Assembly (NCBI GenBank): GCA_034509925.1
Contig: CM067526.1
Coordinates: 14,524,010 to 14,588,009, forward strand
Reading direction: 5' to 3'
DNA: 64,000 nt
Source of the DNA: Hirudinaria manillensis
Lineage: Eukaryota; Annelida; Clitellata; Hirudinida; Hirudinidae
The translations under genes and the position numbers were made by a program. Positions 51,241 through 64,000 of this stretch are shown here, piece after piece (position 1 is the stretch's first letter; every line of letters begins with the position of its first letter). The notes below the pieces were generated by a model, which worked only from the letters and a program-made list of their open reading frames with translations, made no database searches and had not been told where the DNA came from.

Positions 51241-54200
51241 ACTTTCTTCGTCGCTCCTCGAGTAATCGTCTTCGTGAGCCACGCTCTTTCCATTCGAGAG
51301 AAACGAATTTTCCTTCTCCTCGCCGATTTCATCATCGTCGTCGTCGTCCTCTTCCGTCGACTCGTCCCCAATTTTGAAACCTTATCAATCATGACAGATA
51401 CTTCAGTAATTATTTGTTTACTCAACTTTCTTCGTCATCATCATCATCATCAACAACAATTACCTCTCTTTGGAAAAGGAGTAACTTTCACCCTCTCGAG
51501 TCTCTGAAATTTGTTGTTTTCGTCATCGCACGTCATGCACTCGTCGACCTCGTCGTCTTTTGCAAAGCGTGCACGTCGAGTCTGCGGAACGGGAGTCGCA
51601 AAGACACGTTTTTGTTGTTCTGATGGAATCTTCTTGGGAATTCCAGATGTTTGTGGTGGCTGCTGTTGTGGTTTCTGCAGCATTTATTGCATTTATTTAT
51701 TGCAGAATTAAATGGAAAATGCATGTCCAAAAATAATAATGAGGATGTGTCGATGAAAATAGACGAAATGGTTTATATCCACGAACGACATCCTTTGGCG
51801 TCGTCATCTTTCCAAGCGTCTCACCTTTTCGAGCGGATCAACTCCCGTCTTCGCGACGTTCCTGGCAGATTCCTCGTCGTCTTCCGAATCGTCGAGCATT
51901 CCGTACTTGGAAAAGTGATCGACCTGGAATGTGTCGCTTGTGTCAGTCAAAGATTTTATTCTTAAACCATTAAACCTAGTGATTTGACTGCACATATTGA
52001 CTTCCAGCCAACCAATAGGTCTATTCATTAATTCAATCTACTTTCATTTGATATGAAGCATACAGTTAGGGTTCACTAACAATGAAGACATAAGATCCTG
52101 TCTCTGGTCTGTACTCCACAAACTTGGCCTGCATGCTGTTGCATTTTCTCTCCAGCTTTTCCACGAAGCCCAGGCTCATGAGTCGATTATAGTCCTGCAA
52201 TAGAAACAAGAATAGGTTAAATGTACAATAAAGAATGACAGATCTAATAACATTCATTAACTGCTGGTTTCAACATTGACATAAAAGGCAAGAATAGCTT
52301 CTCACTGTGATGGGCTGCTTGGAAGTTTTATCAATGGGGTAAACCATGTCGAGTGTAACTTGGGCCTTCTTGTTGAGTCCCTGACCTCTGGGGTGCTTTG
52401 TGGTGCTGTCTGGATAGATCTCAATCTCCTTGCGACGGAAGTGCACTGACCAACAACATTCACCATCATTCATCATTTGGAAATTTATTAAATTTTGATT
52501 TTAATACATTATCTTTGTATCTACTTCATTGCACAACAAAGACCACTTCCAATATATTATTCATGTTATTATTCTTTTATAATATTAAAATATTCTTTAT
52601 AATCTACAGATCTCGACTCACCCAACTCGTCGAGGTTCAAGTCGGTAACGTCCGTTTCTCCCGGGAAAAGCACGTTTCCGTACCCTTCGCGTCCGATGAC
52701 GAGGTCTCTCACGATGCACCTTCCTTCCTCGTCGATCAAGTTCTCCATTTCGTCCAGGGTCGGAAGCGTGAAATAATCGGGTCGGGTCGACACCACTCCC
52801 GTGCGACGGGGAGCCTCGCGGGAAACGAGGACGGCGCCGTCGGCGGGATCGGACTGAGGATTAGTTTAGCGGAAGTTGTTTGTTACAAAGCATCTTTCAT
52901 GCAAAGAAATTAAAAGTTTACTCAGAAACTTTACAAACAACTCACAATGTGAATATTTTCATTCTCTCTCAAATTCGAAAGACCGGTCGTCTTTGGAATG
53001 AGTTCGTCCATTGTGTTGTTCATTGGGTTCCTGATGATATTATGTGATGATATATTAAGATTTTATATGATGACACATTAAGATATCATTCACTCTGCCA
53101 CGAGTATCATCAACACAAGACAGCCTGGTTAGTGTCACATACCCGTCATATCTTGAATCTTCGAGGTCATGTCTGGATCTTGTTCTCGTAACACTGTGTC
53201 CTGATTTTCCAAACTCACTAAAATTAAAAGGCATTTAAAAAGTTTTAAAAAGTAACAATTAATTTTATAAAAAAAAAGTGAGAAGTTGAAAGAGATTAGG
53301 TGCCAAAGTATTATTATTATTATTATATTATTATTATTATTATTAGGTCATTTCCATCCCTAACCAATGATAATTCAAACCTGTTATGAGGACCGATGAC
53401 AATCGGACTCCTCCCGTTTCCGTTGAGCACGTTGGCCGTCAACAACGGATTCGGAGAACTCGTTCTCGATTGGTCGACGGCTTCTTTCATGTTGTTGTAG
53501 GTCTGTTGCTGCTGAAGTATGCTTTTCACGTCGAGGTATTTGTAATTCTTTCGCGGAACGAAAGTCTCTTCGAGATTCTGATTTTGATTCGCAGACACGT
53601 CCTCATCCAAGCAATCGAATAGCAAAGACTGCAATTCACACAAAGGCCATTTATGATCACAAATTAGGAAATGTTTTCAGTAAGTATTAAAATAATTTAT
53701 TAAATAAAATGATATTAAATAAGTTAATTAACATCATTAAATACCAACAACATAAAACTCATAAAATGACAACCACTTTTTCGCTTCTTTCTGCAAGCGG
53801 CACCGTCTTAATGGCAGGTCTATCCTGAGAGTGCCTGTACCTCAGTTGCGTGGACAACAAAGTCTGCTGAGCTGTCGGATTCGTCGGCTTCAAAAGCTCG
53901 TTCTGTCTCGAAGGATCCTGGCAAAGAACAGTATGACCTCGAGTTACCGACGTTACCCGATTCAAAATCCAAAATGTTTTCTTAAAATTTACCCCGAGTA
54001 GGTTCTTAAAGAGAGGGTTGTCTCCGTAAGGGGAGGCGTTCAGTGCTGCAATGTGTTGCTGGATCTGCTTTTGTTGCTCGAGTAGCATCAACAACTCGGA
54101 GTTCTGCTGCTGCTGCTGTTGTTGCAATTGTTGCGTCTGACCTCCGAGCAAAGAGGCGTTCGTCCCGAACGTCCCCGTGCCGAGGGTCCCGGCGTTGGCG

Positions 54201-57199
54201 GCTCCGAGACCTCCGGCGGTCAGAGAGGCGTTGCCGAGGCCCAAACCGAAGCCTTGTTGAGAAGAAATTGTACTCGTGCTTATATTGAGAGCTCCTTGAT
54301 TTAACAACAAATAGAATTAGATGCAATAGATCGTCATTCGCCGAGTCGCGAACGATTCGACGGAGTCGCCGATCGAACGAAATCGAGAGCTTCGTACCCG
54401 AAGTGGCCGTACCGCCGAAAAGCGAAGCACCAGGTTTCTGTTGATTCGGAAACAAAGATCCGGAGGGGTTCGAAGATCCAAATCCCGACGTGGTGCCCAA
54501 AGTCGTCGACCCAAAAGCTGCAAAAGAAACGTAGAAAAGCTGCTTTCGTGTCGACTTAATGAAACGTGTTGTTAATGCTTAATTAAAAAAATCCAGAAAT
54601 ATTTCATGGCATAGTAACTAATCACTTCGTTGATATACCTTAATAATGCATAACAAAATTTATTTCAAAAATCAACCTCCAAATCCGACGCTCGAATTCT
54701 GACCGAAGCCCGCAGCACCCGAAGTTGCGGGTTTGTTAAAAACTCCTCCGAAGGCACCCCCGAGACCCGACTGGGTCGTTTGAGTCGCGCCGAACGCGAA
54801 CGCGGAACTCGTGCCCGTCTGCCCGAAGCCGGTCTGGGGTTTCGCACCGAAGAGTCCGCCCGTGCTCTGATGGTTTCGGAAAATAAATTCCATTAAATCG
54901 GCAAATCGATGTTTTCCTAATGACTTATGACTTAAGATGAAATTAGTGGAAATACTGGCAGTTAGAAATCGACATCAGTTTTAATGACTCACGGTACTCT
55001 GGGCTCCGAAGGACGTGTTCGCCTGGGAATTTCCGAACAATCCGAAAGATGACTGCGTCGTGGTTGCCGTCGAAGCAAACATTCCACCAGACTGCAAGGA
55101 AAATATTAATATTGATGATATTTATCAATAATAATAATAATAATAACAATAGCCCTTGATATCTCTATAATGCCATCAAAAGAGGATATCACTAATATCA
55201 GTAATTTGCATCTCTTGTCACTTAAAATTACCAGCCAATCCAATGCTTAAATTATTAAAATATAAAAGGACAAAAATAATCTAACATTAGAGACTTGACA
55301 TAGGAATCTAACAATGTTAAAAATAGCTCAACAAATTTTTTATTAGCTTATAATATTTCCGGACAATATCACGACCTTGTTTCCTCCGAACGGCGACACG
55401 GACGGCAATCCGAACACGGTCGAAGCAGTGGTGGTGGTGTTCGTGGCTCCTCCGAACACCGGCTTGGGTTGCGACAGACTCGACCCGAACAGAGACGAGG
55501 CCGTGGACGTTCCGAAACCTTTCCAATGAAATATTAACACGTTCGTAAATCGTACGTAAACGAGATTGTGTAGAGATTCCTCGATATTAACCGATTTAAT
55601 CGTCAATTATGATTCGTCATTGCATCGCGTCGAATGTTACCGATCTCGCAAGAATTTCGATTCTTAGGATTTGAACCCAAAAATCATTCAAATGCACTGC
55701 TGATGAATCAATGCTTCGAGATTGTTCTAAAAAAAATGAACAACAAACACCAACCACTGGAAAAAGAGGGTTTGTTCTGAGTGCCAAACACTCCAAAACC
55801 TGAAGTCTGAGATTGAGGCTGAGAAGTTGATAGAAAAGATCCACCAAGACTAGAAGCTGATTTCCTATTTGCTTGGTAATCTTCAAATCTCAGCTCCTGA
55901 AGTTAATATTTGACAAATAATATACAAATAATCCTAACCCAAACCGTCAAAATGTTCAATCTAGTAAACATTAATAACCCAAGTTGGATGATGTAGATCT
56001 CATCGAAAGAAATCAAATGGTAAGTAACTAACTAAGTACACTGGTTATACTACATCATTCATTACATATACAAACCTCAAAGCTCTTGTTTTCATACTCT
56101 TTCATGCCCGTTATGCAAAACATCTTCGTACTGATGCTGACGGAACTCCCTGCCTTCATCATCGCATCCGACCCGGACACGGGCACAAACTTGATTGTGG
56201 TTCCGCTCTGCTGAGTACCTAGGCCGCCTAAAAATCCCCCCGTGTTCGAGGTCGCGACCCCTCCGAACAGGTTCAGTCCTCCTCCCGCGGATTGTCCGAA
56301 ACCGGTCGATTGTTGCGTCCCTTGGCCGAACAACGATGACGTACCCGTTCCATACCCTATTTTGTTTTGCATGTAATCGTTATCAATGATGATCAATAGT
56401 GAATCGTTATCAATGAACTGTCATCATCAGCAATTTGTCATTTGAATGATTTTTTTAGTCCAGGTCCATGCAACTCATGCAAGAACCATAACATTCAAAA
56501 CAATTTCATGCCACATGCAAACTGACCTGAAGTGGCACTATTCCCAAACATGTTTGTGCTTTGTTGTGATGTCTGTAAACCTGTACTTGATCCAAAGTCT
56601 TTGAAACAGAAGTATTAGTCATCATGTTACACTAATCACAACCACGTAAACTGAGTAATTTAAAAACCACTTCACCACCATCATTAAAAGAGTTTTTTAA
56701 GAAAAAAAAACTTAATTTAAGCACTGCATTCTAAATTACTCACTAAATGAGGTATTTCCTGTAGAAGTTCCAAAGGCAGACGTGTTACTGCTGCCAAATA
56801 ATCCTCCACCAGTTGGATTGGTTGTTCCAAAAAGTCCAGTGGATGTTGATTGACTGGTACTCCCAAATGGGCTGGACCCAAAAGTAGCTCCTAATTCATA
56901 GACCAATTAAAACTTAGACCAACTTATGAAATTACAACTTTATTTAAATGCTTTATATGAAGATCAACGTTAATTTATAACATTATTATACAGATATATA
57001 TCGCTACTTTATGGAACCTAACATAACTTGAATTACCTCCTCCAAAGGTTGCATTGTTTGGTGTTCCAAATGTATTTGTGCCTGCATCAAAGCAAATGTG
57101 CTTACATCGAAAATAAAAACAGAAAGCAGCCTCAAATTAAATCATACCAAAAGTATTTCCTGGCGTACCAAACAAACTTGGGGTTGTCTTGCCAAACAT
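51229..57199 (-). CDS. NUP98: Duplicated NUP98 lacking almost all of NUP96
   Basis: Starts at 57199 with the same first exon as copy 1 and keeps the FG repeats, GLEBS, autoproteolytic domain and HF/S cleavage site. After the cleavage site it retains only the acidic start of Nup96. The frame leaves the duplicated unit at SDEES, enters the 66-bp insert, reads WPS and stops (TGA, 51231-51229). If expressed and cleaved it would release Nup98 plus a stub of about 120 residues with no Y-complex scaffold. Exonic differences from copy 1 that I saw: GKTVAH to GKSVAH, DDEDSK to DDENNK, PADDAV to PADGAV, and several silent changes. No stop or frame change seen before the junction, but not every exon was read. 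Whether it is expressed is unknown. Confidence 0.8.
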
Positions 57200-58919
57200 A
57201 ATGGTTCAAAATATCACCATACAGATCTAAAAATAAAAAATGTCAACCTTTAACGACAAAATCCCCTGACCGTAGCTGGCTAAACTGCAGCTAGCGCCCG
57301 CTGGCACTCATTCGATTCAAGAATGTCAATAATTTAGTACGTTTTGCTTAACGATCCAAAATTAAGTAATGTTACAAAAAAATACTAATTTCGAAAGAAT
57401 TACTTAGATCCAACCGAGCTTAGACACCACGCCGCAAATTAGTGGGGCATTTCCGCCATTCGTAATAAAGTGAAACGACTCCGCAGCAAATATGCACATC
57501 AAAATATTGTGAAATAAAAGCTACACCTATAATAAGTTTGCTTTAAAATGGCGAAATAGCCTCCTTTGAAAAGCTCACTTCGCTTAATTTGTCCAAAAAA
57601 CCAAATCAAAGTTTGTCCCGGCGGTGAAAAGTAAAAGTATTTATCGAATGCGAAATGATTACTAACTAATTTTCAGACGACTAGAAATTGTTCGATGTTT
57701 AATAAATCCTTTAAACTTAAAAAAAAATAGTACCAATTATTGACGCGACAATTTTATACATCAGTTTTGTTTATATTCAAATGTTTATACAAATTATTAT
57801 AAGCACAAATTTTCTTTATATTAAAAATTACGGACATTGTTTAACTTTTAATTAAATCCATCATATTTTAGGTGAGCAACTGTAGAAAAAAATGTCAAGC
57901 TCATCTACATATGCCATATATACTAAGTGAAAAGTGAGTTTTCTAATGGGTGACCAGGAGAGATTTTTTTTTATAAAGTAGCATGGCTAAGGCGGAGAGT
58001 GTCAGATGCCCCTTGAGTAATCGATTTTTGAAAACAAACTAACGTAAAATTTGCCCTTCCCGCAATTCAATCTGTTTTGAAATCATGACTACTTCACCAA
58101 GCTGATATAATAACATAATTAATTGTTATAATGTTAAAAGCTCTGCGTTGAAACGTTTGATTTTAAATTGTTTAAATGATAAATCGGTATGTGTTTAAAA
58201 ACTTCGAGTTATGTCTGGAATGTTGTTAATCGGGGAGAGAAAAGACACAAATATATATGACACAAATATATATTTATCAATCGATATATCCACGACTGAA
58301 AGGCACACATTTTACATTTTTCTTATCTTTACTAACATTTGTCCGAATGATATTTTGGTGTCTAGCTTTATAGTTTATTCCTTAGAAAATAATTGTATAA
58401 ATACACCTAGCATATTAATTGTTTAATGATACAATACGGCTCTAATCAGCGAGGAATTATTATTCAACCGTTTATTATTACCCGACTATCCAGCCCTATG
58501 TCAATTTTTTGGGCAAGTTTGCGACTCTCGTGATTTTGTTTATAATAAACGCTACATATATTAATTAGTTGCTTATTTTGATTCTGCCGTTCACAATATA
58601 CATTAAGTGTTACATTTATTTATTAACAATAATTACGACTAATAATCGCGATAATGCGCGATAAATTCGATCAGAAAAGAATCATGTGCTGTAAATGCTA
58701 TCACGTATATTGCCAGTTATGAGAACAGTTCCCATGATAGATTGACGGACAGGTCAAACGGATCTTAACTTATCGGAGGATTCATTAAAAGATAGCAGAT
58801 CTTGCAGAACAGATTTAAACTGAGGGACTGAGACTAGTTTTTTTTTAGAGAAACAAAGCTGTGGATGTAGCAAGCGGCCTTCCTGGAATCAAAGATTTTT
58901 TTTTATATAAAGTTTAACA
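51242..58919. repeat. Tandem segmental duplication, copy 2 (7,678 bp)
   Basis: Begins with CTTTCTTCG, matching 43492. Ends with the shared AACA at 58916-58919, after which unique sequence follows. Divergence from copy 1 is low, and the differences I saw are most frequent in the first 2 kb of the unit. Confidence 0.97.
57200..58915. other. Upstream region of NUP98 copy 2
   Basis: Near-identical to the upstream region of copy 1. By position this end (next to unique sequence at 58920) is the ancestral 5' flank. Confidence 0.6.
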
Positions 58920-60558
58920 AATTTACTGTGGAAAATCTCCATCACTTCAGGGCTAAAAAATATTTAAACCAAATGGAAAGCAAACATTGCAGAGTGGTTT
59001 GTTAGACAATTCTATAACGTCTCAGACATCTTCAATGGCAGTAAATGTCGAGTTTCAAAATTAAAACGTTGCTGTATTCCCACGAATTATTAAGCGATCT
59101 ATAATCATATAAACATTCAATATATTATATTTCAAAGTGACTGTAACCAGAGCGATGTTCCCCTTAGCTCTGTCAGCATGAGTGACTGATTTATAGGAGC
59201 AAAAAAAGATCATCAGTCAGATGTCGATTCCACCCTTTTGATTTATTTCAACGTTTATCTATTTATTTCAATTAATCACGTGGACCTACCCACGGCCGTT
59301 CAACTGAAAATGCCGTTAAAATTGAAGCAAAACTTCTGACAACTCGGAAATTATAACATAAGTAATAATTTCAGACAAATATAAGTCTAAGATAAATTGT
59401 TCTCAGCATCTTTCGACTTAAGACAGAAATAATATTTGCTGAATCTGCAAGTCATTACACAAAAATTCGGAGAAGAAAAGAGAGAGAAAAGAAAATTTGT
59501 TTCAGATCTCGAGAAGTGAAGTGATGCATTTCTAACATCAACTGATGACGAGTTCAAACTCCAGGGTCGTCGAAGACTATTCTTTGTCCAATCGGCCCCG
59601 TTCTCTGAGTGTTTGAAATGGCTTCCTAAATCTGCCACAGTAAAAGATGTCGTCAAGAGGAAAATGGTTTCTGGAGTTGCTGGCACTTGAGAAGTTCTCA
59701 TGAAAGAGTTTTAATCATTCATCGTTGCTCCATTACTGAGATAAAAGTTGAACCTCAAAATTGTTTGAATGTCTATTTACGAACGAATGACTTAAATGAC
59801 TGGCAATCAGATGCTTCAAAGTTTTACAATTATAAAAAACAAATAAATGAACATTCAAAGATTCGAAACGAAAATCATAATTATTCGCAAATGCTTTATA
59901 AATGAAATGGGTTGCAAGTCATTCGATCGTTTATTTCTAATTAGCTTGGGGTCCATTGTTATTTAAATTAAATCTTTACTAGTCACACCTAGACAGGGAA
60001 GTTCATATCTGTCAGATTAAAACCATCCGAACTCTGACATTTCTCGGAGTTAACCTTTGTGGGTCAGATCGATTTGAATGTGAAACATTTGCCAGCCAAT
60101 TGCACGCTGCGTTCCTTTAAGAAGGCAAATGTCGGACGCACACTCTCGGATCTAAGATGTTCTTTTGAACATATTTGAGAAGCAATTATGTTAATTAGCT
60201 GACCTCTTCATCCTCTCACTGACTTTTCATTATCAGTCGTGACACACGCGCACACGTAATACTTCCTTTGTCCCACATCGTTCTCCATTTTCCCTCACTT
60301 CTTGGTATCTCTCCTTTCACCTCCAGACGCCTGGAAAAAGATTGGTCAAAGCGGTATGCTTTTAAGGCGGGATTGAAGATAACGGGGACCATTGAAGCAG
60401 TTGAAATAGTTGAGGAATTGCTGGAGACTGCCAAAGTGCTTTGGCAATACTTTGGCCGCAAGGAGTGGACGTTAATCAAGATTTGTAATTTCAATCGAAA
60501 CATCTCGTATTGCCTCGAGTAAACAAATTGTTTAAAGGATAGATTTGCATTTTTTCTG
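58920..60558. other. Intergenic, 5' flank of NUP98 and of the Ig-superfamily gene
   Basis: Divergent interval. Frames on both strands (for example a minus-strand frame of about 104 codons at 59387-59701 and a plus-strand one at about 60268-60522) have no recognisable features or supporting splice structure. Confidence 0.5.
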
Positions 60559-63500
60559 ATGGAAAGAGACAGAACCGTACGATTGATTGTGCTACTGGCT
60601 TGGAGTTGTCTTGGAGGTGAGCCCTCTGTTTGTAATTCGTGTCAGAAGATTACTTAATCCTCTTAATCTTTCAAAATAACAATAACATAGTCGAACGCTT
60701 AATCTTATTCATGTAACAAATAGGTTAACGGAAGTGATCGTGGTAATGATGGCGATGCTGATTGGTAAATTTATTAAACAAATTGTTTATTTATTAATTA
60801 ACTTTAATTGGAAAAGCAGTGATACTGTTGACGATGATGATGATGATTGTGGTAGTTGTGAGACATAAGTTGGAAGTGCGAACTGACCTCCAACAGGCGC
60901 TCAATAATTTAAGCTTCAAAAGTTTGAAAAACTCTGTCAAGATAACGCCCCCCAAGAACATTTTGTGTTTAGTTCAACTGTTCTCCAAGTTTATGCCAAT
61001 TTCATGGCCATCTTCACCGTTGAATGTTTCCACTGCATCTTCTGAAAGCAATAAAAATGTCTCGAATACTGGCTCGGTTGTGATTAACTTTGTTGATGGA
61101 ACAGTAACAAAGGAAGGTCTGACGAACTTCGGCTGATTGATTGAATCAAGAAGAAGGCAAATGAAAATATGTTAGCGTGATAGCGTCAATTTCGGCAAAA
61201 TTGTAACTTAGTCGAAAGTGAACGTGGGGCATTGGATATTTTCCTTTGCTACAGAATTTGTTTGGTCTTTCAAAGGAATCAATCAATCAATTGATTTGAT
61301 TGAACGTTCTCAAACTTCGTTGGGGCCACTTGTCTCTGGCTTGAATAGGTCCATCGAGATTCGAACCCATGGGATTCAAATGAGTCTCCTGACTCGATGT
61401 TGTCATGATTTATGGACGGTTCGTGGATTGGATCTGACGAAAGGAGTATTTAATTAGCAAGATCCTATTGAGACACCTTATGTGACTGAATGTAATTTAC
61501 TTCCAGATGAATTTTTTAAACTCCAGCTAAGCGCGCAACTTTGAAACGAATTCATAAATTATTAATTTGCATACCTTACTAGCATATCGAAAGCATATAT
61601 TAACGAATAACGAGTAAAGGTTCTATTAAAGACTTTATCTATTCAAAGAGAAAGATATTCGGTGAATGATAGCAGTCCTGAAAATGTCAAATGCTTATAA
61701 AATACACTGAAATTAACAATTTATAAGATAAACGGTTTCATAATAGAAACTAAAAAACCATTGGAAAATACCCAACCGACCATTCTTTCAGCCAAAAGTT
61801 CCGGAGTACTTGATAGTTTTTATTTCGATCCTGCGCCTGTGGACCAAGACGTTATTGAAGGGTCAAAGGTCAGGTTAAGATGTGACGTTTCCAACAGAAG
61901 GAATATTACTTTTAATTGGCTCATAAATGGCAAGCAGGTTACAATTACTTTTTTTAATTATTATTATTATTATTATGTGTTTGCACACATTCATGAAAAT
62001 CAGAAGAGATAATTGTTTATTAAATGTTAATTCAAAAATAAATAATTAAATTTTAATAAACAATACTTATGTTAATTACATTTTTTAGAGGATGCTGTTG
62101 ATTGATGACTTTATGTTTCCATTTATTTCCATTTGAAACATCTTATTTACCAAGGTTGCAAATCAAAGCAGACGTTACCAGGACGGAAGTGACCTGGTAA
62201 TCCTGAGGACTGATAGGTATTTGGACACAGGAGTTTACACCTGTATTGCAAATAACGTCAGCACAGGAATTGCTCTTAGAAGCACAGGAGCCAAGTTGAC
62301 CATCCAATGTAAGAACAGAAATGTTAATGATACTTTATTTGAATATTATACGATGTTAATTACGCTATCTTCGAGACTAAACTTATTTTTTCTGACATTC
62401 GATTTCTATTTACTTTGTGGTTTGACAATTTCTTCAATAATTCGAAATATAATCCTTAAATTATAATTCCACTATAAATTTTTGGCTCATTCATTTTGAA
62501 GTCTTATTCAGAATTGAAATATTCTCTAAGAAAATGCATCTTTTTTTAAAGGGATCGATGACAAAACCGAATTACAGGTTATAAAACCAGAAATTGGAGA
62601 ATTGCGAGAGGAAGGAGAAATCATTTTGAAATGCTCTTCTCTTGGAGAACCCGAGCCCGTGATGGATTTCTTTAGAAATTATGCAAGGTTTGAAGGATTT
62701 AAATGCTTGTACGCAATGCTGATTTCTATAAGCGGCAATTAAATAATTTAATTTATTTAATCGATAACATTAATCAATATGTTTTTATAGCTTATTTGAG
62801 ATAATAAACATTTACCCCACCAGGCTGTTCACAAGCGATAGAGTTCGCATTTTGAAACATCGACTGAGGATATCATCAGTTGTTCCAGCAGATGAGGGGA
62901 TTTATTCGTGCAAGAGCAGGAACCCGGCCGGAGAGTCTGACTTTTCCAATGTCTTTGCTCTCAGTTTGCCTGGTTGGTCTTTAAAGTAGTGTTCGCCACA
63001 CAAACTGTCTGTTTCAATAATAACCTTATGGCGTTACTTTAATCAATTAAAAATTATTGGCTGATTGCTTGGATGACGATTGTACGACTTTATTGATAGA
63101 TCAAGCAGGCTCAGGCCAACTGGAAGTGGACACGTTTTCGTCTTTTGTCATTACCAGGAGAGGCGATGATGCAGCAATATCCTGTCAATTCAAAGACGCC
63201 GAAACCTTTTGGTTTTCATCTGAGAAGATAGCTATTCAAGGAAATGAGAAGTGAGATATTTCAGCATTTTACTAAATCAAATATCCAAATCTAGTTTGTG
63301 AAGTTCCTTTTAGTAATACATTCCCATCAAATGAACTTATTAAAGGATTAAATAATTATTATTTATGATTTTAATTCAGGTTCAGCATCTCAGAGAATGG
63401 CAGCCTTATTGTAAGGAATGTCTCAGACAATGATCAGGGATTGTACTTCTGTTCAACTTTAAAGTCCTTGACCTCAAAAACAACATTAAAATATTTTGCT

Positions 63501-64000
63501 ATTCGATTGGAGTTGGCCTGTAAGTGGAACTTGCTGTGAATAGTTTAATAAATCTGCAATTACAACGTCCTACTTTACAAATATCAGACCTCCACGAGTT
63601 GACCTCAAAATCATTCGAACCCCACCCTCTTCAGCCGATCAGTTACGTCATACCAACCCACGGCAGGGGAGAAATAACGTGTCTTGCTCCAGAAGGAAAA
63701 CCTTTGCCATCTTTGAGGTGCATTTTTGTTAAATTTATTAATTTGTTACTTATTTGAATTTTATCAAACATTTCAATAAATCAATAAGTTTTCAAACAGG
63801 TGGGAAAATCCATATGGTCAGGAGATAGGAAATAGGTCAGGCCAAGTGAGGTCAGCCAATAGGACCCTCATCCTGACCAATTTGCAAGAAGGTCTCTCTG
63901 GGAACTACACCTGTGTTGTTGAGAACATGGCTGGCAGCTACAGATATGCTGTATGGATAGTAACATCTGGTAACTTAATCCGATAGTCGTTCGTCTTTAT
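60559..64000 (+). CDS. Immunoglobulin-superfamily receptor/adhesion protein, 5' part (runs off the window)
   Basis: Exons 60559-60616, 61792-61937, 62155-62308, 62552-62687, 62824-62972, 63106-63250, 63380-63520, 63643-63717, 63800-63969. Exon 1 is a signal peptide (VRLIVLLAWSCLG). Then come at least four Ig domains, most split over two exons. Domain 1: VRLRCDV, FNWLINGK, DTGVYTCIA. Domain 2: IILKCSS, DEGIYSCKS. Domain 3: AAISCQF, FWFSS, DQGLYFCS. Domain 4: GEITCLA, SLRWENP, SGNYTCVV. The D-x-G-x-Y-x-C signature is clear in domains 1-3 and relaxed in domain 4 (S-G-N-Y-T-C). Architecture fits I-set adhesion proteins (L1/Dscam/contactin type or an Ig receptor kinase), but the C-terminus that would decide is missing. 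For exon 8, an acceptor at 63642 keeps phase; one at 63587 opens a different frame. Confidence 0.82.

Noticed and set aside
43492-58919. NUP98 duplication as an assembly error from two haplotypes
   Set aside because: An unpurged haplotype would not place a 66-bp piece of a distant gene between the copies or show microhomology. Still listed as testable by long reads.
59387-59701. Minus-strand frame of about 104 codons
   Set aside because: No features, no splice support and ordinary intergenic composition.
60819-61136. Plus-strand frame of 105 codons inside intron 1 of the Ig gene
   Set aside because: No acceptor or donor joins it in phase. The signal-peptide exon joins directly to 61792 in phase 1.
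61330-61420. tRNA-like B-box (GGTTCGAAT on the minus strand)
   Set aside because: The flanking bases do not form the T-stem, and no matching A-box or acceptor stem could be drawn.

Overview
The window is nuclear DNA from an invertebrate animal. The evidence is AT-rich sequence, many short GT-AG introns, abundant trinucleotide microsatellites, TTAGGG-type repeats, and metazoan gene families: arrestin, PRKX-type kinase, PPT1, PA-TM-RING ligase, B-box protein, NUP98-NUP96 and immunoglobulin-superfamily receptor. I cannot place the lineage more closely. I rebuilt the gene models by hand from splice sites, phase and recalled family sequences; no search was run.

Layout. 0-2 kb (+): the 3' end of a secreted or receptor gene whose last intron appears to hold a satellite with a 321-bp higher-order unit. 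3.5-4.7 kb (+): an unrecognised Ser-rich basic protein. 5.8-9.0 kb (+): a PRKX/PKA-like kinase, 9 exons. 10.2-13.0 kb (-): an arrestin, 13 exons, convergent with the kinase. 14.3-16.9 kb (-): palmitoyl-protein thioesterase 1, 10 exons including a 9-nt microexon and a GC-AG intron. 17.2-19.8 kb (+): a cytosolic Hsp70 ending in EEVD, head to head with PPT1. 20.3-22.1 kb (+): a B-box protein with a propeller-like C-terminus. 24.2-26.9 kb (+): an RNF13/RNF167-like PA-TM-RING-H2 ligase.

28.1-38.3 kb is the least conventional part. A small coiled-coil gene (-) is followed by five tandem paralogues (+). Their shared plan is two copies of a helical domain of about 60 residues, each on one exon bounded by phase-1 introns, then a conserved Y-x-E-E-Y-x-E-H-like linker, a coiled coil and, in some members, membrane helices. 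I do not recognise this family.

39.1-58.9 kb (-) holds NUP98-NUP96 and a young tandem duplication of 7.7 kb. The duplicate carries the promoter region, all of Nup98 including the autoproteolysis site and only the beginning of Nup96, so the locus now has one fused gene and one nearly stand-alone NUP98. Between the two copies lies a 66-bp insert identical to an exon of the third paralogue, 17 kb away, with 4-bp microhomology at one edge. This is a clear footprint of template switching.

60.6-64.0 kb (+): the 5' part of an immunoglobulin-superfamily receptor or adhesion gene that runs off the window. I noticed no LTR, virus-like or reverse-transcriptase element, rRNA, convincing tRNA or CRISPR array.
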